Assembly: GCF_023218075.1 (NCBI RefSeq) | Contig: NZ_JALPTB010000010.1 | Coordinates: forward strand, 57,775 to 121,774 | Length of the DNA: 64,000 nt | Source of the DNA: Rhodococcus sp. HM1 | GTDB taxonomy: Bacteria > Actinomycetota > Actinomycetes > Mycobacteriales > Mycobacteriaceae | Direction: 5' to 3' | In this document: one piece after another, positions 53,458 through 62,900 of the stretch | How the letters are laid out: each line of letters opens with the position of its first letter | Position numbering within the stretch: the first letter of the stretch is position 1 | The notes under the pieces: model-generated | Told to the model about the DNA's origin: nothing | What the model saw: only the letters and a program-made list of their open reading frames with translations | Databases searched by the model: none | Position numbers and translations under genes: made by a program

Positions 53458-54090
53458 TCAGGCCGCCCCGACCGTTTTCAAAGCGATCGCCACGTACTTC
53501 GCCGCGACCTCTTCCGGGGTGAGTGTGCCCTGGGAGTGGTACCAGCGCGGGATGGACTGGCACATACCGAGGAGCGCGCGGGTGGTCTCCGCGGGGTCGT
53601 CGACGTCGAACACGCCGGCCGCGGCCCCTTCCTCGACAATGCTCCGGACCAGCTGCTCGACACCCTTGCGGACCGCGCGATAACGCTGCCGGTTCTCCGG
53701 GCTCAGGTACCGCGACTCGCCCTCGAGGGCCGCGAGGCGCGCGCGCAGCGTCATGCGCAGCACGATGGCCTCGATGACGTTGGACAGCCGCTTCACCGGA
53801 TCGTCGCCGCCGTCGGCATCCGCGGCGTGCGCCCGCGCGAGCACATCGCTGGTGGACAGCTCCAGCAGCGCGATGAGCAGCCCTTCCTTGTTCTCGTGGT
53901 GGTAGTACAGGGCCGGAACCGTCACGCCCACGCGCCGCGCGATCTCGCGCACCGACGTGCCGTGGAAGCCGGTCTCGTAGAACGCGTCGAGCGCGGCGGA
54001 CAGGATCGGGGTCAGCTCGGTCTCCTCGAGCTTCCGCCAATCCGGCACGGCCACCCCGTCGGTGACGGTGTCGCCGGTGGAAGTTCCCAT
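53458..54090 (-). CDS. TetR-family regulator (second copy)
   Basis: Regulator of 210 residues. HTH TSVREIARRVGVTVPALYYHHENKE has the same recognition helix as the TetR at 48 kb, and the ligand domain is similar (LLGMCQSIPRWYH). ATG giving MGTSTGDT. A TATCGATCGCT site lies 16 bases upstream of the start codon, suggesting autoregulation. Convergent with the crotonase gene, divergent from the PE-like gene. Confidence 0.9.
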   Translation of the reverse strand: MGTSTGDTVTDGVAVPDWRKLEETELTPILSAALDAFYETGFHGTSVREIARRVGVTVPALYYHHENKEGLLIALLELSTSDVLARAHAADADGGDDPVKRLSNVIEAIVLRMTLRARLAALEGESRYLSPENRQRYRAVRKGVEQLVRSIVEEGAAAGVFDVDDPAETTRALLGMCQSIPRWYHSQGTLTPEEVAAKYVAIALKTVGAA

Positions 54091-54105
54091 TACCGCATCC
54101 CAACC

Positions 54106-54122
54106 TATCGATCGCTCTGTCA
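54106..54122. promoter_or_regulatory. Candidate TetR operator upstream of the second tetR gene
   Basis: TATCGATCGCTCTGTCA shares 15 of 16 positions, from ATCGATCGCTC onward, with the site at 51522-51537. It lies between the tetR start and the PE-like gene. Confidence 0.5.
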
Positions 54123-54252
54123 CTGACGGGCTCGAGGATACCGGCACAAATCGAACGGAACCGATCCGGACCGCGACGCGTCCAACCCTTCGACGGCGCA
54201 GGGATCGCCACCCGCGCCCACACACGCACCCGAGATGTCAGGAGAACGGCCC

Positions 54253-54561
54253 GTGCCCGACCACATTCGCGTCGATCCCGACGCTCTGCTCCTCGCCGCC
54301 GCCGAACTCGAGGCGCTCGCGCTGCGTCTCGAAGCGTCCGTCCAGGCCGCGGATCCGGCTCTGGATGTGTCCCCACCCGGCTCGGAAGAGGTGTCGCGGC
54401 TGATCTCGCAGCACTTCGGCGGGCTTGCCGCGAGCTTCAGGCCGGCGGCCGTCCAGGGCATCGAGGAACTGCGGACCGCAGCGCTGACCATCCGCAGCCA
54501 GGCCGCGCACTACACCGATCTCGAGGCACGCCGGGTCGTCGCCCTGCACGCCACGATGTGA
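54253..54561 (+). CDS. PE-family-like type VII secretion protein
   Basis: Small all-helical protein of 102 residues matching the PE domain pattern: two long helices split by PPGSEEVSRLISQHF, which parallels the DEVS-F segment of PE proteins. The C-terminal helix ends with HYTDLEARR, containing a YxxxE form of the YxxxD/E type VII secretion signal. The canonical Pro-Glu near the start is not present (MPDHIRVDPDALL). I use the GTG with GGAG eight bases ahead; an ATG six codons upstream is less likely. Followed by a PPE-like gene and an EspG-like gene, as in mycobacterial PE/PPE operons. Confidence 0.75.
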   Translation: MPDHIRVDPDALLLAAAELEALALRLEASVQAADPALDVSPPGSEEVSRLISQHFGGLAASFRPAAVQGIEELRTAALTIRSQAAHYTDLEARRVVALHATM

Positions 54562-54601
54562 CCGACTTCTCCGGACGCGCAGTCAGAAAGGTAGAGAACC
54601 G

Positions 54602-55867
54602 ATGACGCTCGGAATGACCGGGGTGGTGTGGCTGCCGCGGGGCGCCACCGTGAACTCGACGAGCCTGACCACGGGGACGGGACCGCTGCCGATCGGCGCG
54701 GCCGGACCGGCCTGGGCCGCGGTCGCCGCGGCCTTCGCGGACGCGGACCTCACCCTCACCCGGGTCGCGGCGGAACTGGGTCTCGGCTGGGAGGGCACGA
54801 CCGGCGGTTCCGCGATCACCTCTCTCGGCCCGTTCATCGCGTGGACGCAATCGGTCGTCGGGGAGGCCACCGCGGCGGCGCAGAAGGCCGCGGTCGGGTC
54901 GGCGGCGTACGCGACCGCGCTGATCGCGATGCCGAGCCTGCCCGAGATCGCCGCGGTCCAGGCCGCGAAGGCCACCGCCTACACGGCGGGCGGCGCGGTC
55001 AACGGTGCTGCTGCGGCCGCGGAGGCCGCGGAGAAGGCGCTCGATCTGCGGGCGGCCGCCGCGATGGAGGCCTACGAGGCGGCGACGGTGTTCGCCGCGG
55101 TCCCGGACCGGTTCACCGCCCCGCCGTCGCTGACCGCCGACGCGCCCGTATCGATCGGTGTGCAGGAACTCGCGGCGGTCGCCTCCCGCGCGGGACGCAC
55201 CGAGCACGTGCAGTTCTCCGATCCGGTGCAGTCCGTCGTCGACGGTGCCCACTCGGTGGCATCGCGCGTCGGCGACGCCCTGGGCAACGGGGATGTGCTC
55301 CGCAGCGTCGGCGGAGAGGCCGGACGGGTCGCGGCCGAGGTCGCGGCGTCCGGCGGGGGCGGTGTCGCCGGATCGGCGGCGCCGCAGGTCACATCGCTGT
55401 TCGGGCAAGGACACGCATCCACCGTCGCGACGTCGACGTACACGCCGGGCACCGGTCTCGGCGCCGGGTCCGCACCGGCCGCGGTGCACTCCGCGACGAT
55501 CACCGGATCCGGAACGATCGCCGGTCCTTCGGGGCTCGGCGCGATTCCGACAGCAGGAGGGCTCGCCGCCGCGGGCGGAACCGCGGCCGGGATCTCCTCG
55601 ATCGGAGCCGCCGGCGGCGGAACCGCGACCGGCACCGCGACCGGCCCGGTCCGCGGCGACCTCCGGGTCTCCGGCGACCCGATCGGCGGCCCGGCCGCTC
55701 CCGCACACGGCATCGGATCGGCGGCCGCCCGAGCGGCGGACGGCGGCAGTGACGACGACCGAGGCGAGCAGACCCGCACCGACTTCCGTCCCACCGTCGA
55801 GCACTTCGCCGACGGCCGCACCGTGATCCCCGCCGTGCTCGGCGCCGACCCGGAACCGGGCCGGTGA
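54602..55867 (+). CDS. PPE-family-like type VII secretion protein
   Basis: Protein of 421 residues with an N-terminal PPE-like helical domain (about 7-165). Aligned features are VVWLPRGATVNSTSLTTGTG, the WxG in LGLGWEGTTG, FIAWTQSVVGEATAAAQKA and IAMPSLPEI. The Pro-Pro-Glu itself reads Leu-Pro-Arg. The remainder (about 180-395) is Gly/Ala/Ser-rich and probably disordered, ending in a conserved-looking tail RPTVEHFADGRTVIPAVLG. ATG with AAAGGTAGAG upstream. It would pair with the PE-like protein as a secreted heterodimer. Overlaps the EspG-like gene by four bases. Confidence 0.75.
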   Translation: MTLGMTGVVWLPRGATVNSTSLTTGTGPLPIGAAGPAWAAVAAAFADADLTLTRVAAELGLGWEGTTGGSAITSLGPFIAWTQSVVGEATAAAQKAAVGSAAYATALIAMPSLPEIAAVQAAKATAYTAGGAVNGAAAAAEAAEKALDLRAAAAMEAYEAATVFAAVPDRFTAPPSLTADAPVSIGVQELAAVASRAGRTEHVQFSDPVQSVVDGAHSVASRVGDALGNGDVLRSVGGEAGRVAAEVAASGGGGVAGSAAPQVTSLFGQGHASTVATSTYTPGTGLGAGSAPAAVHSATITGSGTIAGPSGLGAIPTAGGLAAAGGTAAGISSIGAAGGGTATGTATGPVRGDLRVSGDPIGGPAAPAHGIGSAAARAADGGSDDDRGEQTRTDFRPTVEHFADGRTVIPAVLGADPEPGR

Positions 55868-56715
55868 TCGCCATCGACACGCTCGGCGTCCTCGCCGGAT
55901 CCGCGTCGCCGGGACCGGTCCCGGTCAGCGACGACGAACTGCACGCCCTGCTCGGGATGGCGGCGGTACCGGAGGTGCCGGTCGTGCTGATGCATCGTCA
56001 TCACCACGACAGCGACACCGAGCGGCAGGTCGCGCTCACCCGGGCCGCCGACGGACTCGCCGCGCGCGGGCTGGTCCGGGCCGGAGTGGCGCACCCGGTG
56101 ATCGTCGACCGGCTGCGCACCCTGGGCCGGCCGGCGTGGGAGATCGCGGTGCGGCGACTCCACGACGGCGCCGTCGACCGGTTGTGCCTCGCGCACGGCA
56201 GCGCCGAGGCCGGGGTGTCCGGCGCCGGCTCGCGGACGGTGACCGTGCGGGCCGTGCCCGGCGGTTTCGTCCTCGACGACGTCGACGCCGGTTCCGTGTC
56301 CCCGATCGTGCAGATGCTCGGCCCGGCCGAACCGGCGCGCACCACCGGGGTCAGCCTGCCCACCGCGCGACTGTCCGCGGCACTGAACGAGGGAGCCGGG
56401 GACGGTGCGCGCACCACCCGACTGCTGGCGGAGGCCGGGGTGCCGGCGGCGGAAGCCGCTGTCCTCGGGCCGGCGCTCGGGCGGTGCAGCACGTTCGCCG
56501 AGATCGTCGGGTTCCGACACGGAGACGGGTCCACGGCCCCGGCCGGCGGGCCCGTCACGGTCTTCGAGACCACCGCGGGGCGGGTCGTCGGCACGTCGTC
56601 GGTCGCTCCCGACGGCACCGCGTGGACGACGCTGAGTTCCGGCACCGCCGGGTTCCTGCGGCAGGCGCTCGGCGACCTGGTGGCCCGGCTCGGACGCGAC
56701 CGGCCGGACCGGTAG
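55864..56715 (+). CDS. EspG-like ESX secretion-associated chaperone
   Basis: Cytoplasmic protein of 283 residues with the look of the EspG family, which binds the PPE tip of PE-PPE dimers and guides them to their ESX machine. Suggestive segments are DELHALLGMAAVPEVPVVL, ALTRAADGLAARGLV and the C-terminal SSGTAGFLRQALGDLVARL. The main support is context: it is translationally coupled (GTGA overlap) to the PPE-like gene. Its stop lies one base from the convergent phosphoglycerate mutase stop. Confidence 0.7.
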   Translation: MIAIDTLGVLAGSASPGPVPVSDDELHALLGMAAVPEVPVVLMHRHHHDSDTERQVALTRAADGLAARGLVRAGVAHPVIVDRLRTLGRPAWEIAVRRLHDGAVDRLCLAHGSAEAGVSGAGSRTVTVRAVPGGFVLDDVDAGSVSPIVQMLGPAEPARTTGVSLPTARLSAALNEGAGDGARTTRLLAEAGVPAAEAAVLGPALGRCSTFAEIVGFRHGDGSTAPAGGPVTVFETTAGRVVGTSSVAPDGTAWTTLSSGTAGFLRQALGDLVARLGRDRPDR

Positions 56716-56716
56716 C

Positions 56717-57379
56717 TCAGCCCATCGGGTCGTCGGCGCCCGCGCCTCCGGTTTCGTGGAAGGGCGCCTGGAAGGTACCCCACCGCACGCATTCCCAGCC
56801 GCCCCCGGGACGCGGCACCAGTTCGACGGTCTGGGTGTTCGCGAGGTGGTTGCTGGTCGCGAAGCTGCCCGGCACCTTGCCGAGGTACGCGGCGATCAGC
56901 CGGATCGCGGCACCGTGACTGACCACCACGACGTCACCCGATCCGTCGCCGAGGTAGTGCTCGCGCAGGTCTTCGACGACCGGCACGTAGCGGTCGATCA
57001 CGTCGAGGCCGGATTCACCGCCGGGCACCCGTGAGCGCAGGTCGCCGCTGTGCCAGGCCTCGTAGACCTTCATGAACAGCTTGTGGGATTCCTCGTCGCT
57101 GCGGTCCTCGAGGTCGCCGGCCTGGACCTCGTGCAGTCCCTCGCGGACGGTCGCGGCGACCCCGGCTGCGAGTTCGATCTGGTGGGCGGTCTGCCGGGCG
57201 CGGATCGCCCGGGAGGCGACGAGCAGCACCGGGGGCCGGTCGGCCAGGTTGGTGCCGAGTGTGTGTGCCTGGGCGATACCCAGTTCCGTCAGTTCGGCGC
57301 CGGGCAGCTTGGTGTCCAGCCGCCGCGCCACGTTCGCCACCGTCTGCCCGTGCCGGGCCAGGATCAATCTGCCGCTCAC
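56717..57379 (-). CDS. Histidine phosphatase family protein (phosphoglycerate-mutase-like)
   Basis: Acid phosphatase/mutase fold of 220 residues (Rv3837c type). The catalytic RHG motif is LARHGQTVAN, with the second His in VVSHGAAIR. Such proteins are often phosphatases, not true glycolytic mutases. The GTG start overlaps the pheA stop by four bases, so the pair is an operon. Confidence 0.9.
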   Translation of the reverse strand: MSGRLILARHGQTVANVARRLDTKLPGAELTELGIAQAHTLGTNLADRPPVLLVASRAIRARQTAHQIELAAGVAATVREGLHEVQAGDLEDRSDEESHKLFMKVYEAWHSGDLRSRVPGGESGLDVIDRYVPVVEDLREHYLGDGSGDVVVVSHGAAIRLIAAYLGKVPGSFATSNHLANTQTVELVPRPGGGWECVRWGTFQAPFHETGGAGADDPMG

Positions 57380-58308
57380 CGGTCTTCCTCTCCCCGTCGC
57401 AGCGCGTCGAGCCACTGCGCATCCGCCTCGTCCGACACCGGTGGCACACCGTTGTCGGCGACCGCCGCCCACGACCCGAGGAACCGGACCTGCGCGAATC
57501 GGTGCAGGGCCTTGAGTGCCTCGGCGACGAGCGCGTCGTCGATGTGTCCCACGCAGTCCAAGTGGAAGAAGTAGGTGCCGTATTCCTGGCGGGTCGGGCG
57601 CGACTCGATGCGGGTGAGGTCGATGCCGCGGGTCGCGAACTCGGTCATCGCCCGTACGAGCGATCCGGGTTCGTTCGGCAACTGCAGGATCACCGAGGTG
57701 CGGTCGCGTCCGGTGCGGGGCGGGGTCTTCGTGGGCCGGGTGAGCAGCACGAACCGGGTGCGGGCGCCGGTGAAGTCCGCGACGTTCTCGGCGAGGGCGT
57801 CGAGGCCCAGCCGCTCACCGGCGAGGGCGGTCGAGATTCCGGCGTCGGCCTTGCCGGCGGCGACGTCCTCGGCCGCGCCGGCGTTCGACGAGGCGGTGAC
57901 GATCTGGGCCTGCGGCAGGTTGTCGGCGACCCACTGCCGCACCTGTGCCGCCGCGACCGGGTACGCGGCGAGGGTGCGGACCTGCTCGGCGGTGGTGCCG
58001 GGGCGCGCGACGACGGTGAACGTCACGTCGAGTTCGGTTTCCGCGACGATCTGCAGCCGGGGTCCGATGGACAGGGCGTCCATGGTCGGCGGGACGGATC
58101 CTTCGACGGAACTCTCGATCGGCACCACGGCACCGTCGACGTCGCCGTCGCGCAGCAGTTGCAGCGCGGCGGGCGGGCTGGCCGCCGCCACCCGTTCGAC
58201 CGAGGCGTCGAAGGTTCCGGTGTCCTCGAGGCGTGCGAGGGCCATTTCGGTGAAGGTCCCGGTCGGACCGAAGTAGGCGATGCGTGGCACGCCTACGAGG
58301 TTACGCAT
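57376..58308 (-). CDS. pheA: Prephenate dehydratase
   Basis: Converts prephenate to phenylpyruvate for phenylalanine synthesis. The 310-residue protein has the periplasmic-binding-like catalytic domain (AYFGPTGTFTE, VVPIESSVEGSV, and the TRF motif in TGARTRFVLL) and an ACT regulatory domain with the phenylalanine-binding IESRPTRQEYG. The ATG has GAGG close upstream; a GTG six codons later, giving MPRIAYFGP, would align better with shorter homologues. Confidence 0.95.
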   Translation of the reverse strand: MRNLVGVPRIAYFGPTGTFTEMALARLEDTGTFDASVERVAAASPPAALQLLRDGDVDGAVVPIESSVEGSVPPTMDALSIGPRLQIVAETELDVTFTVVARPGTTAEQVRTLAAYPVAAAQVRQWVADNLPQAQIVTASSNAGAAEDVAAGKADAGISTALAGERLGLDALAENVADFTGARTRFVLLTRPTKTPPRTGRDRTSVILQLPNEPGSLVRAMTEFATRGIDLTRIESRPTRQEYGTYFFHLDCVGHIDDALVAEALKALHRFAQVRFLGSWAAVADNGVPPVSDEADAQWLDALRRGEEDR

Positions 58309-58363
58309 CGCACCTCGCGCTCCGGCCCCGTTGCGCTCGGGGTGACGGGAACCGTTATCCGCG

Positions 58364-59026
58364 CTAGCGGGTGAGGCCGAGGCCGGCCAGTCCCGCGACG
58401 ATCGCGGCGGGGTCGTCGACCTCGACGGTGAGCAGGATCTCGCGGACCGCGGCGGCGGCCTCGGGGACGAGGGCGGCGAGGCGGGCCGCGTCGGGTTCGG
58501 CGACCGCCTGCCGCACGTCGAATCCGCTCAGTGCCGCGGCGGTCGCGGACAGCAGCGCAAGCACCTCGGCGGCGTCGCGGGCCTGCGCGACGTAGCCGGT
58601 GTCGGAGTGGGCGAGGACGGCGAGGAAGTCGGCGATCTCGTCGGCGCTGCGGCCGGCGGGCAGGCCGGGGAGGTGACCGGCCTCGGTGAGCCGTCGGGTG
58701 GTGTCGGCGAGGGTGTCCCCCGTGACGTACACGCACAGCGGCGCCGGCGCGGTGAACGCGAGGATGTCGTCGAGATACTCGGGGGCACAGTCGATCTGGT
58801 AGCGCAGCGGGCGGCGGCTGCCGGGGGCGGGAGCCTCGGCGCCGGCGTCGAGTTCGACGACCACGTCGCCGGCGGCCTCCGCGTCGGCGGCGGTCACGAT
58901 TCTCGGCGCGAGGAAGCGGGCGGGGACGTCCGCCGGTGCGGGCGCGCGGTGGGTCAGCAGCGCGTCGAGGAGCCCGCGAGGTTCTTCACGGGAGGGCGGC
59001 ATTCCGAGGGAGAGCGGGATCGACAC
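58364..59026 (-). CDS. Conserved hypothetical protein, unrecognised
   Basis: A 220-residue Ala-rich soluble protein that I cannot place in a family. Notable segments are PLRYQIDCAPEYLDDILAF and VYVTGDTLADTTRRLTEAGHLPGLPAG, followed by a helical C-terminal half. No signal peptide or membrane helix. GTG start. It is divergent from the iron-box-controlled DUF2470 gene, with the box 49 bases from its own start, so iron control of both is possible. Confidence 0.75.
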   Translation of the reverse strand: MSIPLSLGMPPSREEPRGLLDALLTHRAPAPADVPARFLAPRIVTAADAEAAGDVVVELDAGAEAPAPGSRRPLRYQIDCAPEYLDDILAFTAPAPLCVYVTGDTLADTTRRLTEAGHLPGLPAGRSADEIADFLAVLAHSDTGYVAQARDAAEVLALLSATAAALSGFDVRQAVAEPDAARLAALVPEAAAAVREILLTVEVDDPAAIVAGLAGLGLTR

Positions 59027-59052
59027 CGATTCAGATTAGCCCCGGGAGACTC

Positions 59053-59093
59053 TTGCGACGCCCACCACAATGACTTAGGTTTGCCTCACCTAC
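59053..59093 (+). promoter_or_regulatory. Promoter with IdeR/DtxR-type iron box
   Basis: -35 TTGCGA (59053-59058) and -10 TAGGTT (59076-59081) are 17 bases apart. The 19-base TTAGGTTTGCCTCACCTAC (59075-59093) matches the iron-box consensus TTAGGTTAGCCTAACCTAA at 16 positions and covers the -10, the classic layout for repression by Fe-loaded IdeR/DtxR. Confidence 0.8.
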
Positions 59094-59110
59094 TTACCGA
59101 GGAGGACGGC

Positions 59111-59875
59111 ATGCAGACTCTCACCGACGTTCCTGCCCCCAGCACCGCAGAGCGGGTGTGCACTGCCCTCGTGCGTGCCGATTCGACCGTTCTCGCCGTC
59201 GACGGCTGCGACCCGGTGACCACTGCGGTCCACCACCTCCACACCGACGGCGACATCGTCGTCACCGTTCCCCTCGACTGCCCGGCCGTCGTACTCGCCT
59301 GGCAGGCCGGCCCCGCGGGACTGCCCGCAGTCCTCGAACTCACCGACCACTCGCCGATCGCGCTGCGCAACCCGGTGCGGTCGCTGATCTGGCTCAGCGG
59401 GTCGCTCCACCCAGTCGGGAACCCCCGCGAACTCGCCGCCGAGGTCGCCGAGGACCTGCCCCATCCGGAACTGCTCGACGTCGGCCACGGCACCGAACTG
59501 CTGCGTCTCGAACTGACGTCCGTGGTCGCCGCGGACACCACCGGAGCCGAATCCGTCGAGGTCGAGGACGTGCTGACCGCGCTGCCCGACCCGTTCGCCG
59601 CGCTCGAGACCGCGTGGCTGCAGCACCTCGAGCAGGACCACGCGGACATCGTCCTGCGCATCGCCCGCCGCATCCCGCCGGCCGCGCGGACCGGCCGCAT
59701 CCGCCCCCTCGGTCTCGACCGGTACGGCCTGCGGCTGCGCATCGAATCCAGCACCGGCGACCACGACGTCCGCATTCCGTTCCACGAGCCGGTCGACGAC
59801 GCCACCGGGCTGAGCCGCGCGCTGCGCCGCCTCGTCGGCTGCCCGTTCGTCAACGGTCTCCGCGCCCGTCCCTGA
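59111..59875 (+). CDS. DUF2470-domain protein under iron control (Rv3839-like)
   Basis: Cytoplasmic protein of 254 residues whose C-terminal part (from about 160: FAALETAWLQHLEQDHADIVLRI) is a DUF2470 domain and whose N-terminal half looks like a split-barrel FMN-binding-like fold. DUF2470 occurs in HugZ-type heme-degrading proteins, so a role in heme or iron handling fits. From memory, Rv3839 in the same place in M. tuberculosis is also IdeR-repressed. ATG with GGAGG five bases ahead. Confidence 0.85.
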   Translation: MQTLTDVPAPSTAERVCTALVRADSTVLAVDGCDPVTTAVHHLHTDGDIVVTVPLDCPAVVLAWQAGPAGLPAVLELTDHSPIALRNPVRSLIWLSGSLHPVGNPRELAAEVAEDLPHPELLDVGHGTELLRLELTSVVAADTTGAESVEVEDVLTALPDPFAALETAWLQHLEQDHADIVLRIARRIPPAARTGRIRPLGLDRYGLRLRIESSTGDHDVRIPFHEPVDDATGLSRALRRLVGCPFVNGLRARP

Positions 59876-59955
59876 TCTTCGTTTCCGGGTCATTTGCAGC
59901 GGTATCCTCGTCGTACACTCGCGAACCACGCTGTACACGTCGAAAGCCTGGGCCG

Positions 59956-62900
59956 ATGGCCGATTTCGATCCGGAAGCGACCCGCCCGGCGGGTCAGGGA
60001 ATCACCGCGGAGCTGGCTGCCGCGGGATTCGACGACGCGCTGGTCGTGGGACGAGGCGGCTTCGGTGTCGTCTACCGATGCAAACAACGCTCGCTCGGGC
60101 GGACGGTCGCGATCAAGGTGCTCTCCTCCGACCTCGACGTCGAGAACCGGGAGCGGTTCCTGCGCGAGGGCTACGCGATGGGCAGGCTGTCCGGCCATCC
60201 CAACATCGTCAACATCCTCCAGGTCGGGGTGACCTCGAGCGGCCGGCCGTACATCGTGATGCCCTATCACCCGAACGATTCGCTGGCGGTGAAGGTGCGG
60301 CGCGACGGGCCGTTGCCGTGGCCGGAGGTGGTGCGCGTCGGCGTCAAACTCGCCGGCGCCCTGGAAACCGCCCATCACTCGGGCACGCTGCACCGCGACG
60401 TGAAACCGGGGAACATCCTGATGACCGAGTACGGCGAGCCGCAGCTCACCGATTTCGGCATCGCGCGGATCGCCGGCGGATTCGAGACCGCGACCGGCGC
60501 CTTCACCGGATCGCTCGCGTTCACCGCCCCCGAAGTGCTCGAGGGCAAGCCTCCGACACCCAATTCCGACGTGTACGGGCTCGGGGCGGCGATGTTCGCG
60601 TTGCTGACCGGCCGTGCCGCGTTCGAACGCCGCACCGGTGAGGAGATCGTCGCGCAGTTCCTGCGCATCAGCAGCCAGCCCATCCCCGACCTGCGGCCGC
60701 AGGGCATCCCCGACGACGTGTGCGCCGCGCTCGAACACGCGATGTCGGCCGATCCGGCGGCCCGCCCGTCGACCGCCGCCGAGTTCGGCCGGGAACTGCA
60801 GGAGATCCAGGCCCGGCACGGACGGCACGTCGACGAGATGGCCCTGCCCGGCGATCACCGTCAGCACGATCAACCGACCCTGAAGGGTGCGCCGGCAGCC
60901 GACACCGCCACCGCGGTGCGCATCCGGAACGGGTCGTCGACACCGCCCCCGCTACCTCCGGTCACTCCGCACCCGAGCGGCCCGAGTGGCCCGAGCGGCC
61001 CGAGCGGCCCTGCCACCCCCCACCCGAGCGGCCCGGCCGCGCCTGCGCCGACCGGTGCGGACGCATCGTCGGGGCGGGTGTCGTTGCGCACCGTGCTCGC
61101 CGTGCTCGCCGTGCTGTTCCTCGCGGTCGCCGGGACCGGTCTCTACCTGGTGACGCGTCCGCCGAACGGTTCCGACACGGCCGCGGCGGGCGGCGAGAAC
61201 ACCCTCGAACTGCCGCCGACCGCGCAGTGGCGGACGCTGCACGATGCCCCGACCCCGCGTCAGCAGACCGCGACGACCGTGGCCGACGGCACCGTGTGGG
61301 TGTTCGGCGGACTCGACGACGAGGGTTCCTCGGCCGCACACGAGGGCTACGACCCGGCGATCGACACCTGGAAGACCGGCCCCGCCATGCCGGTTCCGCT
61401 CAATCACGCGATGGCGGTGACCTGGGACGGCGTGCCCGTCGTGCTCGGCGGCTGGATTCCCGACGGGCCGAACCTCACCGCGACGACGTCCGATCGGGTC
61501 TTCGCGGTCCGCAACGGCCAGTGGGTCGAGATGCCGCCCATGCCCCACCCGCGCGCCGCGGGCGCCGCCGTCACCATCGGCGACAAGATCTACGTCTTCG
61601 GCGGACAGGCCGACAACCAGCTCGTCGCCCCCACCGACGTCTTCGACGGCACCTCCTGGACCACCGTCGCCGATCTGCCGACCCCGCGCGAGCACCTCGC
61701 CGGCGCCACCGACGGCACCTACGCCTACGCCATCGGCGGCCGGAACCTCTCCTCGGACAAGAACACCGCCGCGCTCGAACGTTACGACCCCGCCACCGAC
61801 ACCTGGACCCGCCTGCCCGACATGCCCACCCCCCGCGGCGGCCTGGGCGCCACCTATCTCGACGGCCGCATCGTCGCCGCGGGCGGTGAAGAACCCACCC
61901 GAGTCCTCGGCCAGGTCGAGGCGTACGACGTGAGCACGGGCACGTGGGCGGAACTGCCCGAGCTGGCCACCCCGCGGCACGGTCTGGCACTCGGCGCGGT
62001 CGGGGACACGCTCTACGCGATCGACGGCGCGACCGAACCCACGCACGCCGAGTCCACCGCGGTGAACGAGGCGCTGCAGATCCCGCCGCGGCAGATCCAG
62101 CCCGGTCCGGCGTGGCGCCGGCTGCGCGACGCCCCGACCCCGCGTCAGCAGACCGCGACGACCGTCGCCGACGGCACCGTGTGGGTGCTCGGCGGGCTCG
62201 ACAACAACGGCTCCACCGGGAAGGTCGAGGGTTACGACCCGGCGATCGACACGTGGAAGGCGGGACCGGATCTGCCTGCGCCGCTGAACCATCCGATGGC
62301 TGTGGAATACAACGGCGAGCTGGTGGTGCTCGGCGGGTGGGAACCGGAGGGTCCCAATCTGACCGCGCATCCGTCGGATCGGGTGTTCGCTCTGCGCGAC
62401 GGGGAATGGGTCGACCTGCCGCCCATGCCGCAAGCTCGAGCTGCGGGCGCCGCCGTGACCATCGGCGACAAGATCTACGTCTTCGGCGGACAGGCCGACA
62501 ACCAGCTCGTCGCCCCCACCGACGTCTTCGACGGCACCTCCTGGACCACCGTCGCCGACCTGCCGACCCCGCGCGAACACCTCGCCGCCACCACCGACGG
62601 CACCTACGCCTACGTCATCGGTGGCCGGAACCTCTCCTCCGACAAGAACACGGCCACCGTCGAACGCTACGATCCCGCGACCGACACCTGGACCCGTCTG
62701 CCCGACATGCCCACCCCCCGCGGCGGCCTCGGCGCCACCTACCTCGACGGCCGCATCGTCGCCATCGGCGGCGAAGAACCCACCCGCGTCCTCTCCGAGG
62801 TCGAGGCGTACGACATCGCGACCGGCATGTGGACCGAACTCGCCCCCATGGGCACCGCACGGCACGGGCTCGTCGTCGCGACCGTCGGCAACACGATCTA

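Noticed and set aside
54602..55867. Glycine/alanine-rich tail of the PPE-like protein considered as a PGRS domain
   Set aside because: The Gly-Gly-Ala repeats typical of PE_PGRS proteins are absent; the tail is irregular low-complexity sequence.
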